DNA of 50,115 nucleotides. Origin: Bacteroidales bacterium. Lineage in GTDB: Bacteria > Bacteroidota > Bacteroidia > Bacteroidales > UBA932. The DNA is taken from contig JAFROJ010000060.1 of NCBI GenBank assembly GCA_017429765.1, positions 1 through 50,115 of the forward strand, written 5' to 3'. Positions 16,213 to 25,900 of this stretch are shown piece by piece (positions within the stretch are counted from its first letter, which is position 1; each line of letters begins with the position of its first letter). The position numbers were made by a program, and so were the translations under genes. The notes below the pieces were generated by a model. That model made no database searches. It was not told the origin of the DNA and saw only the letters and a list, made by a program, of their open reading frames with translations.

Positions 16213-17790
16213 TTACCCTATGGTCCACTCGGCCCCGTCCTTGGTGTCCTTGACGGTGATGCCGAGAGCTTTGAGATGGTCGCGGATGGCGTCGCTCGTG
16301 GTCCAGTCCTTAGCGGCCTTGGCTTTCGCCCGCTCCTCGAGGATCATGTCCATAAGGCCGGAGACAACCTCCTGACCCTTGCCGGAGTCGCCCGCTGACT
16401 CATCCCTGAGACCGAGGACACCGAACACGATGTCGTTGAATACCTGTACCAGCGTCTCGATGTCACCCTTTGTCAGTTTCGCCTGACCGATCTTCGCCGA
16501 ATTGATCATCTTGACCGCCTCGAAGATGTGAGCGAGCGCGACCGGGGTGTTAAGGTCGTCGCAAAGGGCGTCATAGACGCCGTCGAAGATCGCCTTCACC
16601 TCCGCCGAGTCGGCCGGGCAGGTGTCGGGGGCGACGGCGTCGCTAAGTTGGCCGTAAGGGAGATCCTTCGCTTCGCTGAGATCCTTCGCTTCGCCGAGAT
16701 CCTTCGCTTCGCTCAGGATGACATTATCGCGGAAGGCCAGCAGGTCCTTGTACGCCTGCATCACCCTCTTGAGGGCCTTCTCGGCAGCCTGCAGGGCCTC
16801 GTTGCTGAAGTCCAGGGTGCCGCGGTAGTGGGCCTGGAGGATGAAGAAGCGGACCGTCATCGGGGAATAGGCTTGGTCGAGTTTCGGATGGTTGCCGGAG
16901 AACAACTCGGGAAGAGTAATGAAATTCCCCAGCGATTTGCCCATCTTCTGCCCGTTGATGGTGATCATGTTGTTATGAACCCAGTACTTGACGCCCCGGG
17001 TACCTCTCCAAGCCACATTCTGGGCGATCTCGCACTCATGGTGAGGGAACAGCAGATCCATTCCGCCTCCATGAATATCGAACTCCTCTCCGAGATATTT
17101 CTCTCCCATCACCGAGCACTCAAGGTGCCAGCCGGGGAAACCCTCGCTCCAAGGGCTGGGCCAATGCATGATGTGCTCAGGCTCCGCCTTCTTCCAGAGC
17201 GCGAAATCGAAAGGAGCCCTCTTGTCGCTCTGGCCGTCCAGGTTCCGGGTTCCCTCAAGGGTGTCGTCCAGGTTGCGTCCGGAGAGTACCCCGTAGTGGT
17301 GGCTCTCGTTGTATTTCTGGACATCGAAATAGACGGAACCATTTGATATGTAGGCGTATCCGGCCTCGAGAATCTTCTTGATGGTCTCTATCTGCTCGAT
17401 GATATGCCCCGAGGCCCTCGGCTCGATGGAAGGAGGGGCCACGTTTAGAAGCCTCATGGCCTCATGGTAGCGGAAGGTGTAGTTCTGAACCACTTCCATA
17501 GGCTCAAGCTGCTCCAGACGGGCCTTCTTGCTGATCTTGTCCTCCCCCTCGTCGGCGTCATGTTCCAGATGGCCCACGTCGGTGATGTTGCGGACATACC
17601 GCACCTTATAACCCAGATGCCTGAGCAGTTTGAACAGCACGTCGTAGGTCACTCCGGGACGCGCGTGTCCCAGATGGGCCTCGCCATAGACCGTCGGCCC
17701 GCAGACATACATTCCCACATGACCTTCGTGAACCGGCATGAAAAGCTCCTTGTTCTTGGTCAGTGTGTTAGTCAGATATAGATTCCTCAT
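16213..17790 (-). CDS. cysS: Cysteinyl-tRNA synthetase
   Basis: Charges tRNA-Cys with cysteine; cytoplasmic class I synthetase. The HIGH-type motif is HLGHA (residues 39-43), the KMSKS-type motif is KMGKS near residue 281, and the zinc-site [14 protein letters not shown] segment is intact. The 525-residue product is longer than the roughly 460-490 usual for the family. Part of the excess is a repeat-derived insert, [20 protein letters not shown], near residues 355-376 between the catalytic and anticodon-binding regions. The rubredoxin gene lies 28 bp upstream on the same strand, so the two are probably cotranscribed from the promoter at 18012. It converges on the GH92 gene with only 27 bp between stop codons. 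Confidence 0.96.
   Translation of the reverse strand: MRNLYLTNTLTKNKELFMPVHEGHVGMYVCGPTVYGEAHLGHARPGVTYDVLFKLLRHLGYKVRYVRNITDVGHLEHDADEGEDKISKKARLEQLEPMEVVQNYTFRYHEAMRLLNVAPPSIEPRASGHIIEQIETIKKILEAGYAYISNGSVYFDVQKYNESHHYGVLSGRNLDDTLEGTRNLDGQSDKRAPFDFALWKKAEPEHIMHWPSPWSEGFPGWHLECSVMGEKYLGEEFDIHGGGMDLLFPHHECEIAQNVAWRGTRGVKYWVHNNMITINGQKMGKSLGNFITLPELFSGNHPKLDQAYSPMTVRFFILQAHYRGTLDFSNEALQAAEKALKRVMQAYKDLLAFRDNVILSEAKDLGEAKDLSEAKDLPYGQLSDAVAPDTCPADSAEVKAIFDGVYDALCDDLNTPVALAHIFEAVKMINSAKIGQAKLTKGDIETLVQVFNDIVFGVLGLRDESAGDSGKGQEVVSGLMDMILEERAKAKAAKDWTTSDAIRDHLKALGITVKDTKDGAEWTIG
16661..16714 (-). repeat. Three tandem 18-bp units inside cysS
   Basis: Plus-strand units agatccttcgcttcgctg, agatccttcgcttcgccg and agatccttcgcttcgctc, preceded on the coding strand by GTCATCCTGAGC. 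Each encodes (S/G)EAKDL in frame. The same GTCATtCTGA-ac-GAAG...GAATCT pattern recurs between pheA and the aminotransferase at 41338-41391. Confidence 0.9.
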
Positions 17791-17818
17791 CTTGAAAAAA
17801 ATCTGTCCGTGAGGGCTC

Positions 17819-17980
17819 TTATTCCGCCGGGGAGAATTCCTCTTTCCCTACTCCGCAGAGCGGGCATACCCAATCCTCGGGGAGATCCTCGAAGGCTGTT
17901 CCGGGGGCGATTCCGTTGTCCGGATCGCCGGCTGCGGGATCATATTCATAGCCGCAGACATCGCAAGTGTATTTTTTCAT
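17819..17980 (-). CDS. Rubredoxin
   Basis: A 53-residue one-electron carrier with a single iron bound by four cysteines. Both knuckles are intact: Cys6-x-x-Cys9 ([12 protein letters not shown]) and Cys39-x-x-Cys42 ([12 protein letters not shown]). The conserved WVCP, Tyr and Phe core residues are present, and the length matches classic rubredoxins. It starts at ATG 17978-17980 and ends in TAA. Its own promoter overlaps the 3' end of the MFS gene (18012-18019), and cysS follows 28 bp downstream. In anaerobes rubredoxin usually feeds electrons to peroxide- or superoxide-detoxifying enzymes; none is encoded beside it. The corrinoid cassette just upstream needs a low-potential reductant, but a link to rubredoxin is speculation. 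Confidence 0.95.
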   Translation of the reverse strand: MKKYTCDVCGYEYDPAAGDPDNGIAPGTAFEDLPEDWVCPLCGVGKEEFSPAE

Positions 17981-18011
17981 GTCGCTAGATGATTTGTTTG
18001 TTTGACCAGCC

Positions 18012-18019
18012 CAAATTTA
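18012..18019 (-). promoter_or_regulatory. -7 promoter element for rubredoxin-cysS
   Basis: TAAATTTG on the minus strand, a perfect TAnnTTTG, with a T-rich but not consensus -33 region. Predicted start is near 18005, leaving a leader of about 25 nt. It overlaps the stop codon of the MFS transporter gene. Confidence 0.55.
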
Positions 18020-19504
18020 CATCTTTTCGTTTAAAAAAGAATACTTGACCGGCTTGTATTTCGGAACCAGGGACTTCATGACCGTCCAGGAGATCAGGTA
18101 GGCGAGGCCGCAGTAGCAGAAGATGATGAAGTAACCGGCCGGCTTACCCTCGAATCCCAGGAAGCGGAAGGCGCTTCCGGCCCCTTCGGCGTAAGTGAAA
18201 AGATTCCCCGCGATCTTCTGGAGCGCCATGGTGGAGATGCCGCCGGCGAGGGAACTAAGTCCGGTCATCGTGGCGATAGTGCTCTTCGGGAACAGGTCGC
18301 TGATGACACTGTACTGGTTGGCGGCCCAGGCGGAGTGGCCTGCGGCGGCCAAGCCGATCAGGATGGCCGGCCACCAAGGGCTGCCGAACCTGGCTCCCAT
18401 AGGCTGAGCCAGCAGGGAGAACAGCGGGAACAGCGCGAAGATGAACATCGACCTCATCCTGGCGTCGTAGGGGTGCATGTCCTTCTTCTCGACGAAATAT
18501 TTCGGGACATATCCTCCGAAGATCGAGAGGATGGAGCAGATGGCGTAGAGCGTGATCAGCAATAACTTACCTGTCGTAGAGCTGGCTTTCGCCCCGAACT
18601 GCGTGTCGAAATAGGACGGGGCCCAGAAGAGGAAAAACCACCAGACGCAGTCTGAGATGAACTTGCCGAGGATGACGCACCAGGCCTGGCGGTACTTGAG
18701 GCATTCCCTGAGGGGGATGCTCTTCTCGGAGGCCAAGGCGGCCCTTCGGGCCTCTTCCTCGGCGTCATCTTGATGAATATATTCAAGCTCCTTCTCGTTG
18801 ACACGCCTGCTCTCCTCGGGCTTGTCGTAGAGGAACACCCAGAAGAACACCCAGACGAAACCGATGGCGCCGATGATGATGAAGGCCATCTCCCAGCCGT
18901 AGTTCTTCGCGAGGGCCGGGATGCAGAGCGGGGCCGCCAGCGCTCCCACGGAGGCTCCGGCGTTGAATATGGTGGTGGCGAAAGCCCTGTCTTTCTTCGG
19001 GAAATACTCCGCCGTGACCTTGATGGCTGAGGGGAAGTTGCCGGCCTCACCGAGGGCCAGCACACCGCGGCAGAACATGAACAGATAGACGGAAGTAGTT
19101 GACACAGCGAGCGCGACGTTGCTCCCCGCCTCCAAGGCCTTGAGGGCTGAGGCGGACTCGAGCCCGGTCAGGGAGGCGGTCATCCAACCGGTGGCGGCGT
19201 GGAGGCAGGCTCCGGCCGACCAGACTATGATGGAGATCAGGTAGCCCCTCTTGACTCCGATCCAGTCGATGAACTTTCCGGCGAACAGGCAGCAGACGGC
19301 GTAGAAAATCGAGAAGAATCCCGTGACGGTGCCATATTCGGCGTCGGTCCAGTGGAACTCCGGCTTGATGAACTCCTCGTAGGTGAGCGACAGGACCTGA
19401 CGGTCCAGGTAGTTGACGGTCGTGGCGAAGAATAGGAGCGCGCACATCCACCAACGGAACGATGTCATTGTCGAGGAATAATCAATCTTTCTCATTGAAA
19501 TCAT
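18017..19504 (-). CDS. MFS transporter, anion:cation symporter (hexuronate/galactonate-like)
   Basis: A 495-residue inner-membrane transporter with about 12 hydrophobic helices. The N-terminal region (RWWMCALLFFATTVNYLDRQVLS, then the GKFIDWIGVKRGYL loop) resembles the ACS family of the major facilitator superfamily, which carries sugar acids such as hexuronates and galactonate. A second Met (residue 4, 19495) is an equally plausible start. The 5' end overlaps the upstream UroD-family gene by about 14-23 bp, so the transporter belongs to the corrinoid methyltransferase operon and probably imports its substrate or exports its product. A methylated sugar acid is a reasonable but unproven guess. 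Confidence 0.85.
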   Translation of the reverse strand: MISMRKIDYSSTMTSFRWWMCALLFFATTVNYLDRQVLSLTYEEFIKPEFHWTDAEYGTVTGFFSIFYAVCCLFAGKFIDWIGVKRGYLISIIVWSAGACLHAATGWMTASLTGLESASALKALEAGSNVALAVSTTSVYLFMFCRGVLALGEAGNFPSAIKVTAEYFPKKDRAFATTIFNAGASVGALAAPLCIPALAKNYGWEMAFIIIGAIGFVWVFFWVFLYDKPEESRRVNEKELEYIHQDDAEEEARRAALASEKSIPLRECLKYRQAWCVILGKFISDCVWWFFLFWAPSYFDTQFGAKASSTTGKLLLITLYAICSILSIFGGYVPKYFVEKKDMHPYDARMRSMFIFALFPLFSLLAQPMGARFGSPWWPAILIGLAAAGHSAWAANQYSVISDLFPKSTIATMTGLSSLAGGISTMALQKIAGNLFTYAEGAGSAFRFLGFEGKPAGYFIIFCYCGLAYLISWTVMKSLVPKYKPVKYSFLNEKM

Positions 19505-20459
19505 TTAAAGCCTGGTAGAAAGCCTGAATATTCTCAAAAGGCGTGCGGGGCGGCACGTCGCATCCGGTGGAAAGGATGAAGTTGTCATAAGCGGCAGTCC
19601 TCTCAAGCAACTCGCTGACAGCGGAATAAACCTTCTCGGGAGTGCCCTGGCGCATCACTCCGGCCGGGTCGATGTTCCCCATCACGGGAAGGTCGGGAGG
19701 GCAGGTCTCCAGGGCCTCCACCATGTCCGCGCGGTTCCCGAAATGGAGCGCCGACGCCCCTGAGCGCAGCATCGCCCCGGTGCAATGCCCGGTGTTGCCG
19801 CAGTTGTGCAGCACGACAGAGAAAGTCTCGTCCTGGACGGCCTCGACAATCTTCCGGACATAGACTGATGAATAGTTGTAACAGTCGTCGCCGGACACGA
19901 GTCCGGCCGCCGGCTCGGCCATTATCACCCCGTCGATCCCGGTCTCTTTCATCGCCTGGACGTAGGTAGTGATGAAGGCGGCGCACTTGTCCAAAAGCAT
20001 GGTCACCGTCTCAGGCTCGATGTACATCGCCATCATCAACTCGGACATGTCGTAAAGCCTTCCGGCCAGGGAGAAGGGGCCGATGCAGCCGCCGAACACT
20101 TTCTTGTCCTTGATGGAGGAAGCAACTATCTTATTGGCTTTCAGATATTCCCGAACCCTGCCCTTGTCGAGGGAGGGGATCCCAAGGGCGGCGACCCCGT
20201 CCGCGTCTTCCACAAGGCGTCCGATTACATTCGGGATGTCGTTCTCCGAGAAGCGGATTGCGGCGCCGAACGCCTCGGCCTCCACGGTGAGATCCATGAT
20301 GGCCGTCACGGCGTCGGCTGGGAAGCGCTCGTTAAGGGCGAGAATCGCGTCGGCGTGCGCCTGCCCGTCGGTCACCGCCTTAAAGACTGTGCTCCCGCGA
20401 AGCTCGATCCCCGGATGGGTCATGATGGGGATGACTAGGCGTTTCTTCTTTTGAAGCAT
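19482..20459 (-). CDS. UroD-superfamily corrinoid methyltransferase, MtaA-like
   Basis: A 325-residue TIM-barrel protein of the uroporphyrinogen decarboxylase superfamily, in the subgroup that moves methyl groups to or from corrinoid proteins. Numbered from ATG 20459 it has the zinc-site pattern of MtaA/MtbA: His218-x-Cys220 (LHNCGNTG) and Cys300 (STGCDVPP). That pattern binds and activates a thiol methyl acceptor in the methanogen enzymes. The frame is open for 60 more codons upstream, but that stretch lies over the preceding gene and shows no family similarity, so the later ATG was chosen; it still overlaps the activation-domain gene by 25 bp. Heme synthesis is unlikely because the gene sits with a corrinoid protein, an activation domain and a second UroD paralogue. 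It is the likelier partner passing the methyl group onward; the acceptor is unknown. Confidence 0.85.
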   Translation of the reverse strand: MLQKKKRLVIPIMTHPGIELRGSTVFKAVTDGQAHADAILALNERFPADAVTAIMDLTVEAEAFGAAIRFSENDIPNVIGRLVEDADGVAALGIPSLDKGRVREYLKANKIVASSIKDKKVFGGCIGPFSLAGRLYDMSELMMAMYIEPETVTMLLDKCAAFITTYVQAMKETGIDGVIMAEPAAGLVSGDDCYNYSSVYVRKIVEAVQDETFSVVLHNCGNTGHCTGAMLRSGASALHFGNRADMVEALETCPPDLPVMGNIDPAGVMRQGTPEKVYSAVSELLERTAAYDNFILSTGCDVPPRTPFENIQAFYQALNDFNEKD

Positions 20460-21097
20460 CTTGAGTTCTTGCAGATTTGGCAATGGTAGGGCTGGCGTTG
20501 CAATGTCTCCCCGAGGGCGAAGAAGCCGCTGACAGATTTCTCGGGGGCCATCAAGGAAGTCTCTGAGAGAATCACTCCGCAGGGCCGCTCCGGGAAGAGG
20601 GAGAACAGCAGGTGCTGCTCCCGGATATTCCAATCGCAATAGCCTGGACTGTAGGGCATTGACAGGGTGTGGGGCCCGTCATAGTCTTTCTCGATCTGGG
20701 CCACTGTCATCTCGGCTAGGACGGACCCGATGGAGTCCGCGATGAAATCGGCCACTATGTCGCCTTCGGCTTTCAGGGCCTCCTTAGCCCTGTCGTACTC
20801 CCATCCGGCGGTGCCGATGAACAGGAGGGCGTGGGTCATCCCTTTAAGGTAAGAGCAGATGATTCCCTCCGGGGTGAAGGTCTTTCCGGCGAAGCGGACT
20901 TGCCTTGGGGATATTTTCTCGGCCTCGACAATCTGGTAGGTGTAGCGGAGCGTGGCCTTAGGGACAAGCTCGCCGATGAGCCCGCGGGCCATCTCCTGAA
21001 TCCGCTCCTCCGGCACGGAGTCCCTGTAGCCCATGGCGAACCACACCTCTTTCTCCGGCAGTTCGGCTGGGCTTACCTTGAAAGCCCTCTCAACCAT
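20435..21097 (-). CDS. Stand-alone MetH-type activation-domain protein
   Basis: A 220-residue protein resembling the C-terminal SAM-binding activation domain of cobalamin-dependent methionine synthase, encoded here without the rest of MetH. Key segments are SPGYCDW (150-156), which forms part of the SAM site, and LMAPEKSVSG (182-191). The C-terminus carries a Cys-rich tail, CQICKNSRC (206-214). In MetH this domain restores inactive cob(II)alamin by reductive methylation with SAM. Here it probably does the same for the corrinoid protein of the adjacent gene; start and stop codons overlap (ATG and TGA share one base at 21097). No RamA-type ATP-dependent iron-sulfur activase is encoded nearby, so this domain may replace it. 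The electron donor is not evident. Confidence 0.85.
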   Translation of the reverse strand: MVERAFKVSPAELPEKEVWFAMGYRDSVPEERIQEMARGLIGELVPKATLRYTYQIVEAEKISPRQVRFAGKTFTPEGIICSYLKGMTHALLFIGTAGWEYDRAKEALKAEGDIVADFIADSIGSVLAEMTVAQIEKDYDGPHTLSMPYSPGYCDWNIREQHLLFSLFPERPCGVILSETSLMAPEKSVSGFFALGETLQRQPYHCQICKNSRCFKRRNA

Positions 21098-21714
21098 CAG
21101 GAAAGCAGTTTTTTTGCCACCACGACGGCCTCGTTGGCGTTGGAGCTGTAGCCGTCGGCGCCGATCGTGTCCGCGAACTCCTGGTTGAGGGGAGCCCCGC
21201 CGACCATGACCTTGACGTTCAGCCCGTCCGCCTTGACGGCGTCCACGACCTCCTTCATGTAGTCCATGGTGGTCGTCAGGAGGGCCGAAAGGCAGATGAT
21301 GTCGGCGTCGTTCTCCTTGGCGGCCTCGATGAAACGCTCCTTGGAGACGTCCGTCCCGAGGTTGATCACCTTGAAGCCCCGGCCCTCGAGCATCGAGGCC
21401 ACGAGGTTCTTGCCGATGTCGTGGAGGTCTCCCTTGACAGTGCCGATGACCACGGTGCCCACTGTCGTGGTCTGCCCGGCCAGCATCAGGGGCTTCAGGA
21501 TGTCAAGGGCCATTTTCATCGCCCTGGCGCTGAGGAGGAGGTTGGGGACGAACACCCTGCCCGCCTCGAACTCCTGCCCGATAGCCTCCATCGCGGGAAT
21601 CATGGACTCGTCGATGATATCCTGGGGAGTCTTGCCGTTGTCCAGGGATTCCTTGACGGCGGTTTTGGCCAGGGGAGCGAGTCCTTTGAATATGGCCTGA
21701 TAAAGATTATCCAT
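21097..21714 (-). CDS. Corrinoid (B12-binding) protein of a methyltransferase system
   Basis: A 205-residue shuttle protein that carries a methyl group on cobalt. The N-terminal helical cap spans about residues 1-85. The Rossmann-like B12 domain follows, with DLHDIG (96-101) supplying the lower-ligand His98, then the GRGFKVINLGTDV, LSALLTTTM and VGGAPLN segments typical of MtaC/MtbC/MttC-like proteins and MetH. It is full length with no fused catalytic domain. It lies 1 bp after a UroD-type methyltransferase gene and overlaps the activation-domain gene, so all are translated from one message. The true substrate depends on the partner methyltransferases and cannot be read from this protein. 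Confidence 0.93.
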   Translation of the reverse strand: MDNLYQAIFKGLAPLAKTAVKESLDNGKTPQDIIDESMIPAMEAIGQEFEAGRVFVPNLLLSARAMKMALDILKPLMLAGQTTTVGTVVIGTVKGDLHDIGKNLVASMLEGRGFKVINLGTDVSKERFIEAAKENDADIICLSALLTTTMDYMKEVVDAVKADGLNVKVMVGGAPLNQEFADTIGADGYSSNANEAVVVAKKLLS

Positions 21715-21715
21715 G

Positions 21716-22975
21716 TTATGAGCGTATTTCTTTCAATGTGTCCATAAGGGCGACCACGTTCTCCACCGGCACGTTCGCCTGGATGTTGTGGACGGTGTTG
21801 TAGACGAAGCCGCCGCCTTTACCGAATATCTCGCAAAGCCTCAGGACCTCGTCATGGACTTGCTCCGGAGTCCCGAAGGGAAGGGTCCTCTGAGTGTCCA
21901 CTCCTCCGCCCCAGAAAGTGACCCTGTCGCCGAACTCGTCCTTGAGACGCTGGGGATCCATGTCCTTGGCGGCTATCTGGACAGGGTTGATGATGTCGAA
22001 ACCGGCGCCTATCAGGCTGTCCATCAGCGGATAGATGGCCCCGCAGCAATGCTTGAAGGTCTTCCAGGGGGTGTGCCCGTGGATCCAGTCGTTCATCCGC
22101 TTGTAGTAGGGGACGAAAAGCTCGTTGAGGGTCTCCACCGACATGAACTGGCTAGTCTGGGTGCCGAAATCCGCGCCGCAGACATAGACCACGTCCACAT
22201 TGTCCCCCACGACTGAATAGATCTTCTCAAGGTTCCTCACCGCGAGGGCGGAGATCCTGTCGAAGAGTTCCATGATGTAGTCCGGGCGGCACACGGTCGA
22301 CATGTACCACTCGGCCACGCTGCGGATGCCCCTCGGCTCACGGATGGCCGGCGAAATGATCCTGGCCACATCGCCAAGGGCCATGCCCCCGAAGCAGGCC
22401 ACGACAGTCCTTCCGGTCTTGGCGGCCCTGTCGGTCACTGTCTTCCAGTAGGCCAGGGTCTCATCGTCTATCTCGCCGAACTCCTGGAGGTTGTCCTCGA
22501 CGTTGAGGTTGTCGTCGTCGATCTCACCCTGCTGGCGCTCGATCGAGTCGAAGAAATAGCAGCGCTCGGGCATATGGCAGGAAGGGGGAAGGGACTTGTC
22601 ACCCTCGGGATAGGAATAGAGGCCGCCGTCCTTCTCGGTGAACGAGTCCACCATCCTCGCCGGCAGCATCACGACCTGCCCCCAGGGCATCCTGTATTCC
22701 TTCCAGTCCTTGTTCCAGACCCCGATGGAGTTTTTCGGGCCGAAGCACCCGGCGGTGTCGGTCCCGAGGGCCTCGGCCAGGTCGTTCTCGATGTAGCCGA
22801 GCATCTGCCCGGGCTCATGGACAAAAACGGGATGATCGTCCAGACCGTAATGCCTCCTGAGTGCCTCGACCACCTTGCAATGGATCCCGGTCACGGGGGT
22901 CGTTCCGAAATCCACCGCGATCCTGTCGGCCTCACGATGCTCCAGCACGGTCCTAACTCTCTCCCTCGCGGTCAT
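21716..22975 (-). CDS. UroD-superfamily methyltransferase, substrate-side candidate
   Basis: A 419-residue UroD-superfamily protein, longer than the 325-residue paralogue at 19482. The N-terminus TARERVRTVLEHREADRIAVDF is typical of the large UroD-like methyltransferases found beside corrinoid proteins. A His309-Cys310-Cys311 motif (KHCCG) sits where MtaA has HxC. The third ligand position holds a VHNIQ segment (395-399, His396) followed by ANVPVENV, in place of the cysteine of MtaA. This VHNIQ-type subgroup is commonly encoded with corrinoid proteins in anaerobes, and several members take methyl groups from O-methyl or similar substrates. It starts 6 bp after purL and 1 bp before the corrinoid gene. 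Assignment as the substrate demethylase, with the other paralogue as the onward transferase, is inference. Confidence 0.82.
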   Translation of the reverse strand: MTARERVRTVLEHREADRIAVDFGTTPVTGIHCKVVEALRRHYGLDDHPVFVHEPGQMLGYIENDLAEALGTDTAGCFGPKNSIGVWNKDWKEYRMPWGQVVMLPARMVDSFTEKDGGLYSYPEGDKSLPPSCHMPERCYFFDSIERQQGEIDDDNLNVEDNLQEFGEIDDETLAYWKTVTDRAAKTGRTVVACFGGMALGDVARIISPAIREPRGIRSVAEWYMSTVCRPDYIMELFDRISALAVRNLEKIYSVVGDNVDVVYVCGADFGTQTSQFMSVETLNELFVPYYKRMNDWIHGHTPWKTFKHCCGAIYPLMDSLIGAGFDIINPVQIAAKDMDPQRLKDEFGDRVTFWGGGVDTQRTLPFGTPEQVHDEVLRLCEIFGKGGGFVYNTVHNIQANVPVENVVALMDTLKEIRS

Positions 22976-22981
22976 CGCCTT

Positions 22982-25900
22982 TTATTTTTTGAAATATCTC
23001 ACCGCGTTCTCGAACAGCGGCTGCTCGAGGTCGGCCTCGATATTCTTGAAAAGCCCGTTCTCATAGCGCTCGGAGTGACCCATCTTGCCGAGGATGCGTC
23101 CGCTCCTGTCGATGATGCCCTCGATGGCGTAATACGACCCGTTGGGGTTGTAGGGCGACTCCATGGTGGGCTCGTCAGTGATAGGGTCTACATATTGGAA
23201 GGCCACCTGGCCGTTCGCGAAGAGCTCCCTGGCGAGCTCCTCGCTCACGACGAACTTGCCCTCTCCGTGGCTGACCGGGATGGTGTGCTCCTCGCCGATG
23301 GTCATTCCCCTCAGCCAAGGGGAGTTGGTCGTGGCGACCCTTGTCGTGACCATCTGGGAGATGTGCCTGTTGATGTCGTTGCGGAAGAGGGTGGGGGAGT
23401 CCTTGGTGACTTTCCCGAGCTCCCCGTAAGGCAGCAGGCCGGATTTCACGAGGGCCTGGAAGCCGTTGCATATTCCGAGAATCAAACCGCCTCTGTCGAG
23501 GAGCCTGCCTATGGCCGAGGCCACCTTGCTGTTGTTCAGCACGTTGGCTATGAACTTGCCGCTGCCGTCGGGCTCGTCTCCGGCCGAGAAACCGCCGGAG
23601 AGCATCAGGATCTGGCAATTGTCGATCTTGTCGCTCATCTCGTCGATGGACTCGAAGACATCCTTGTCGGTGAGGTTGCGGAAGACGCTTGTGACGATCT
23701 CCGCGCCGGCCTTGCGGAAAGCCTTGGCGGAGTCGTAGTCGCAGTTGGTGCCGGGGAACACGGGGATGTAGGTGATGACCTTGTCGACCGCGGGTCCCTT
23801 GTATTCAAGGTCGGCCTTCTTGGCCTTGAAAGGCTTGACTCCTTCCATGCCTCTGGGCAGGAGCCTCGGGTGGGAGGACTCGCTGACGGCGGGATAAACC
23901 TTCTCGAACAGTGAGCCGTTGAAGTCCATCAGCTCGAAGACAGAAATCGGCGTGCCGTTGACGCGGACGTTCCCGTCCTCGCCGGAGGTCACCTCGCCGA
24001 TCAGCGCGGCGTTCTCGAAATCCACCTCCCCGTCGGTCTCGATCAGGATCGAGCCATAGTTGAGGTCGAAGAGGGTTCTCTCGTCGAGCTTGACGTCGAA
24101 GCCGAAGGCGTTGCCGAAACTCATCTTGCACAAGGCCTCGGCCACTCCGCCGAACCCGACCGACCATGCGGCCACGATGGTCCCGTCCTGGATCTTCTCA
24201 TGGATGTTGTCCCAGTTCCTCTTGAGCTGGGCGACATCCGGCATCTTGTTCTCCAGGGGAGTGTGTTTGACGAGGTAGAGCTTGTCTCCCTCCCATTTGA
24301 ACTCCGTGGAGATCACGTCGCTGGCCTTGACAGGGGTGATTCCGAAGGCGATGAGGGTGGGAGGGACATGGATAGGGCCATGCTCGGTCTCGAAGGATCC
24401 GCTCATCGAGTCCTTGCCTCCGATGGAGGGAAGGCCGAGAGCCTCTTGCATCTTGAGCGCGCCTAGCAGGGCGGCCGTGGGTTTGCCCCAGGTGTGGTGG
24501 TCCGAGGTCATCCTCTCGAAATATTCCTGGCAGGAGAATCTCATGGTTCTCCAGTCGCCGCCGGCGGCCACGATCTTCGAGCAGGCCTCGACGAATGAAT
24601 ATGCCGCCCCGTGGTAGGGACTCCACTCGCAAAGGTCGGGATTGAAGCCGAAAGCCATCATGCTGGCCGTGTCGGTGAAACCCTCGACAGGCAGTTTCTG
24701 GACTGAGACCTGGGTCTCGGTCGTCTGCAACTCTCCGCCGAAAGGCATCAGCACCGTCGAGCGCCCGATGGTCGAGTCGAACATCTCGACAAGACCCTTC
24801 TGGCTCGTGACGTTGGGATCCTGAAGATTGGCGAACATCCTCTCTTTCAGGTTCTTCCCGGGAATCTCCCGGTAGAACGGGTCGGTGTTCTCGACCGCCC
24901 CGACAATGGACTTGGAATAATGCTTGGCGCCGGCGCTGTCGATGAAGTCACGCCTGAGATCGACCACCAGCTCGCCTTTGTTGTACATCCTCATCCTCTC
25001 TGTGTCCGTCACGTCGGCCACATGGGTCACCTCGATGTTCTCCGAGTGGCAATACTCCTTGAACCTCTCCTCGTCGCCCGCCTCGATCACGACGGCCATC
25101 CTCTCCTGGGACTCGCTGATGGCGAGCTCGGTGGAGTTCATGCCGCTGTATTTCACGGGAACCCTGTCGAGGTAGATGTCCAGTCCGGCGGTGAGCTCGC
25201 CGATCGCGACGCTCACTCCTCCGGCCCCGAAGTCGTTGGATTTCTTGATCAGTGAGGTCACCTCCGGACGGCGGAACAGCCTCTCAAGCTTCCTCTCCTC
25301 CGGTGGATTACCCTTCTGGACCTCGCTGCCGCAGGTCTCGAGCGACTCCTCGGTGTGCTCCTTCGAGGAACCGGTGGCGCCTCCTATGCCGTCACGGCCG
25401 GTGCGGCCTCCGAGCATCAGCACCACGTCGCCGGGAGCGGGGCTCTCGCGCCTGACGTTGGCGGCCTTGACCGCCCCGACCACGGCGCCGACCTCCATTC
25501 TCTTGGCGGTGTAGCCCTCGTGGAAGATCTCCCTGACATGGGTGGTCGCGAGTCCGATCTGGTTGCCGTAGCTTGAATATCCGGCGGCGGCCTTGCGGGT
25601 TATGACCTTCTGGGGGAGTTTGCCGGGGATGGTCTCGGCGACTGGTTTGTAGATGTCTCCGGCGCCGGTGACCCTCATCGCCTGATAGACGTAGGACCTT
25701 CCGGATAGAGGGTCCCTGATCGCCCCGCCGAGGCAGGTCGCGGCCCCTCCGAACGGCTCGATCTCCGTCGGGTGGTTGTGCGTCTCGTTCTTGAACATCA
25801 GCAGCCACCGTTCGGTGTTCGCTGATGTTCCATCCACCCCCCTGCGCCCCCCGGGGGGACTGAGGGGCGTTCCCCTCAGACTCCCTGCGTCGCTTCGCTC

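Noticed and set aside
16661-16714. CRISPR-like array
   Set aside because: Units are contiguous 18-bp tandem copies without spacers, inside cysS, and no cas genes are in the window.
20460-20639. 60-codon upstream extension of the MtaA-like UroD gene
   Set aside because: It overlaps the activation-domain gene in another frame, is low-complexity Pro/Leu/Arg, and the family-like sequence begins after MLQKKK.
18017-22975. UroD-family genes as heme biosynthesis hemE
   Set aside because: Both have methyltransferase-type zinc motifs and sit with a corrinoid protein and activation domain; no other heme genes are present.
22574-23914. Plus-strand open frame of 446 codons across the UroD/purL junction
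   Set aside because: It is antisense to two well-identified genes, and its sequence is typical of shadow translation in GC-rich DNA.
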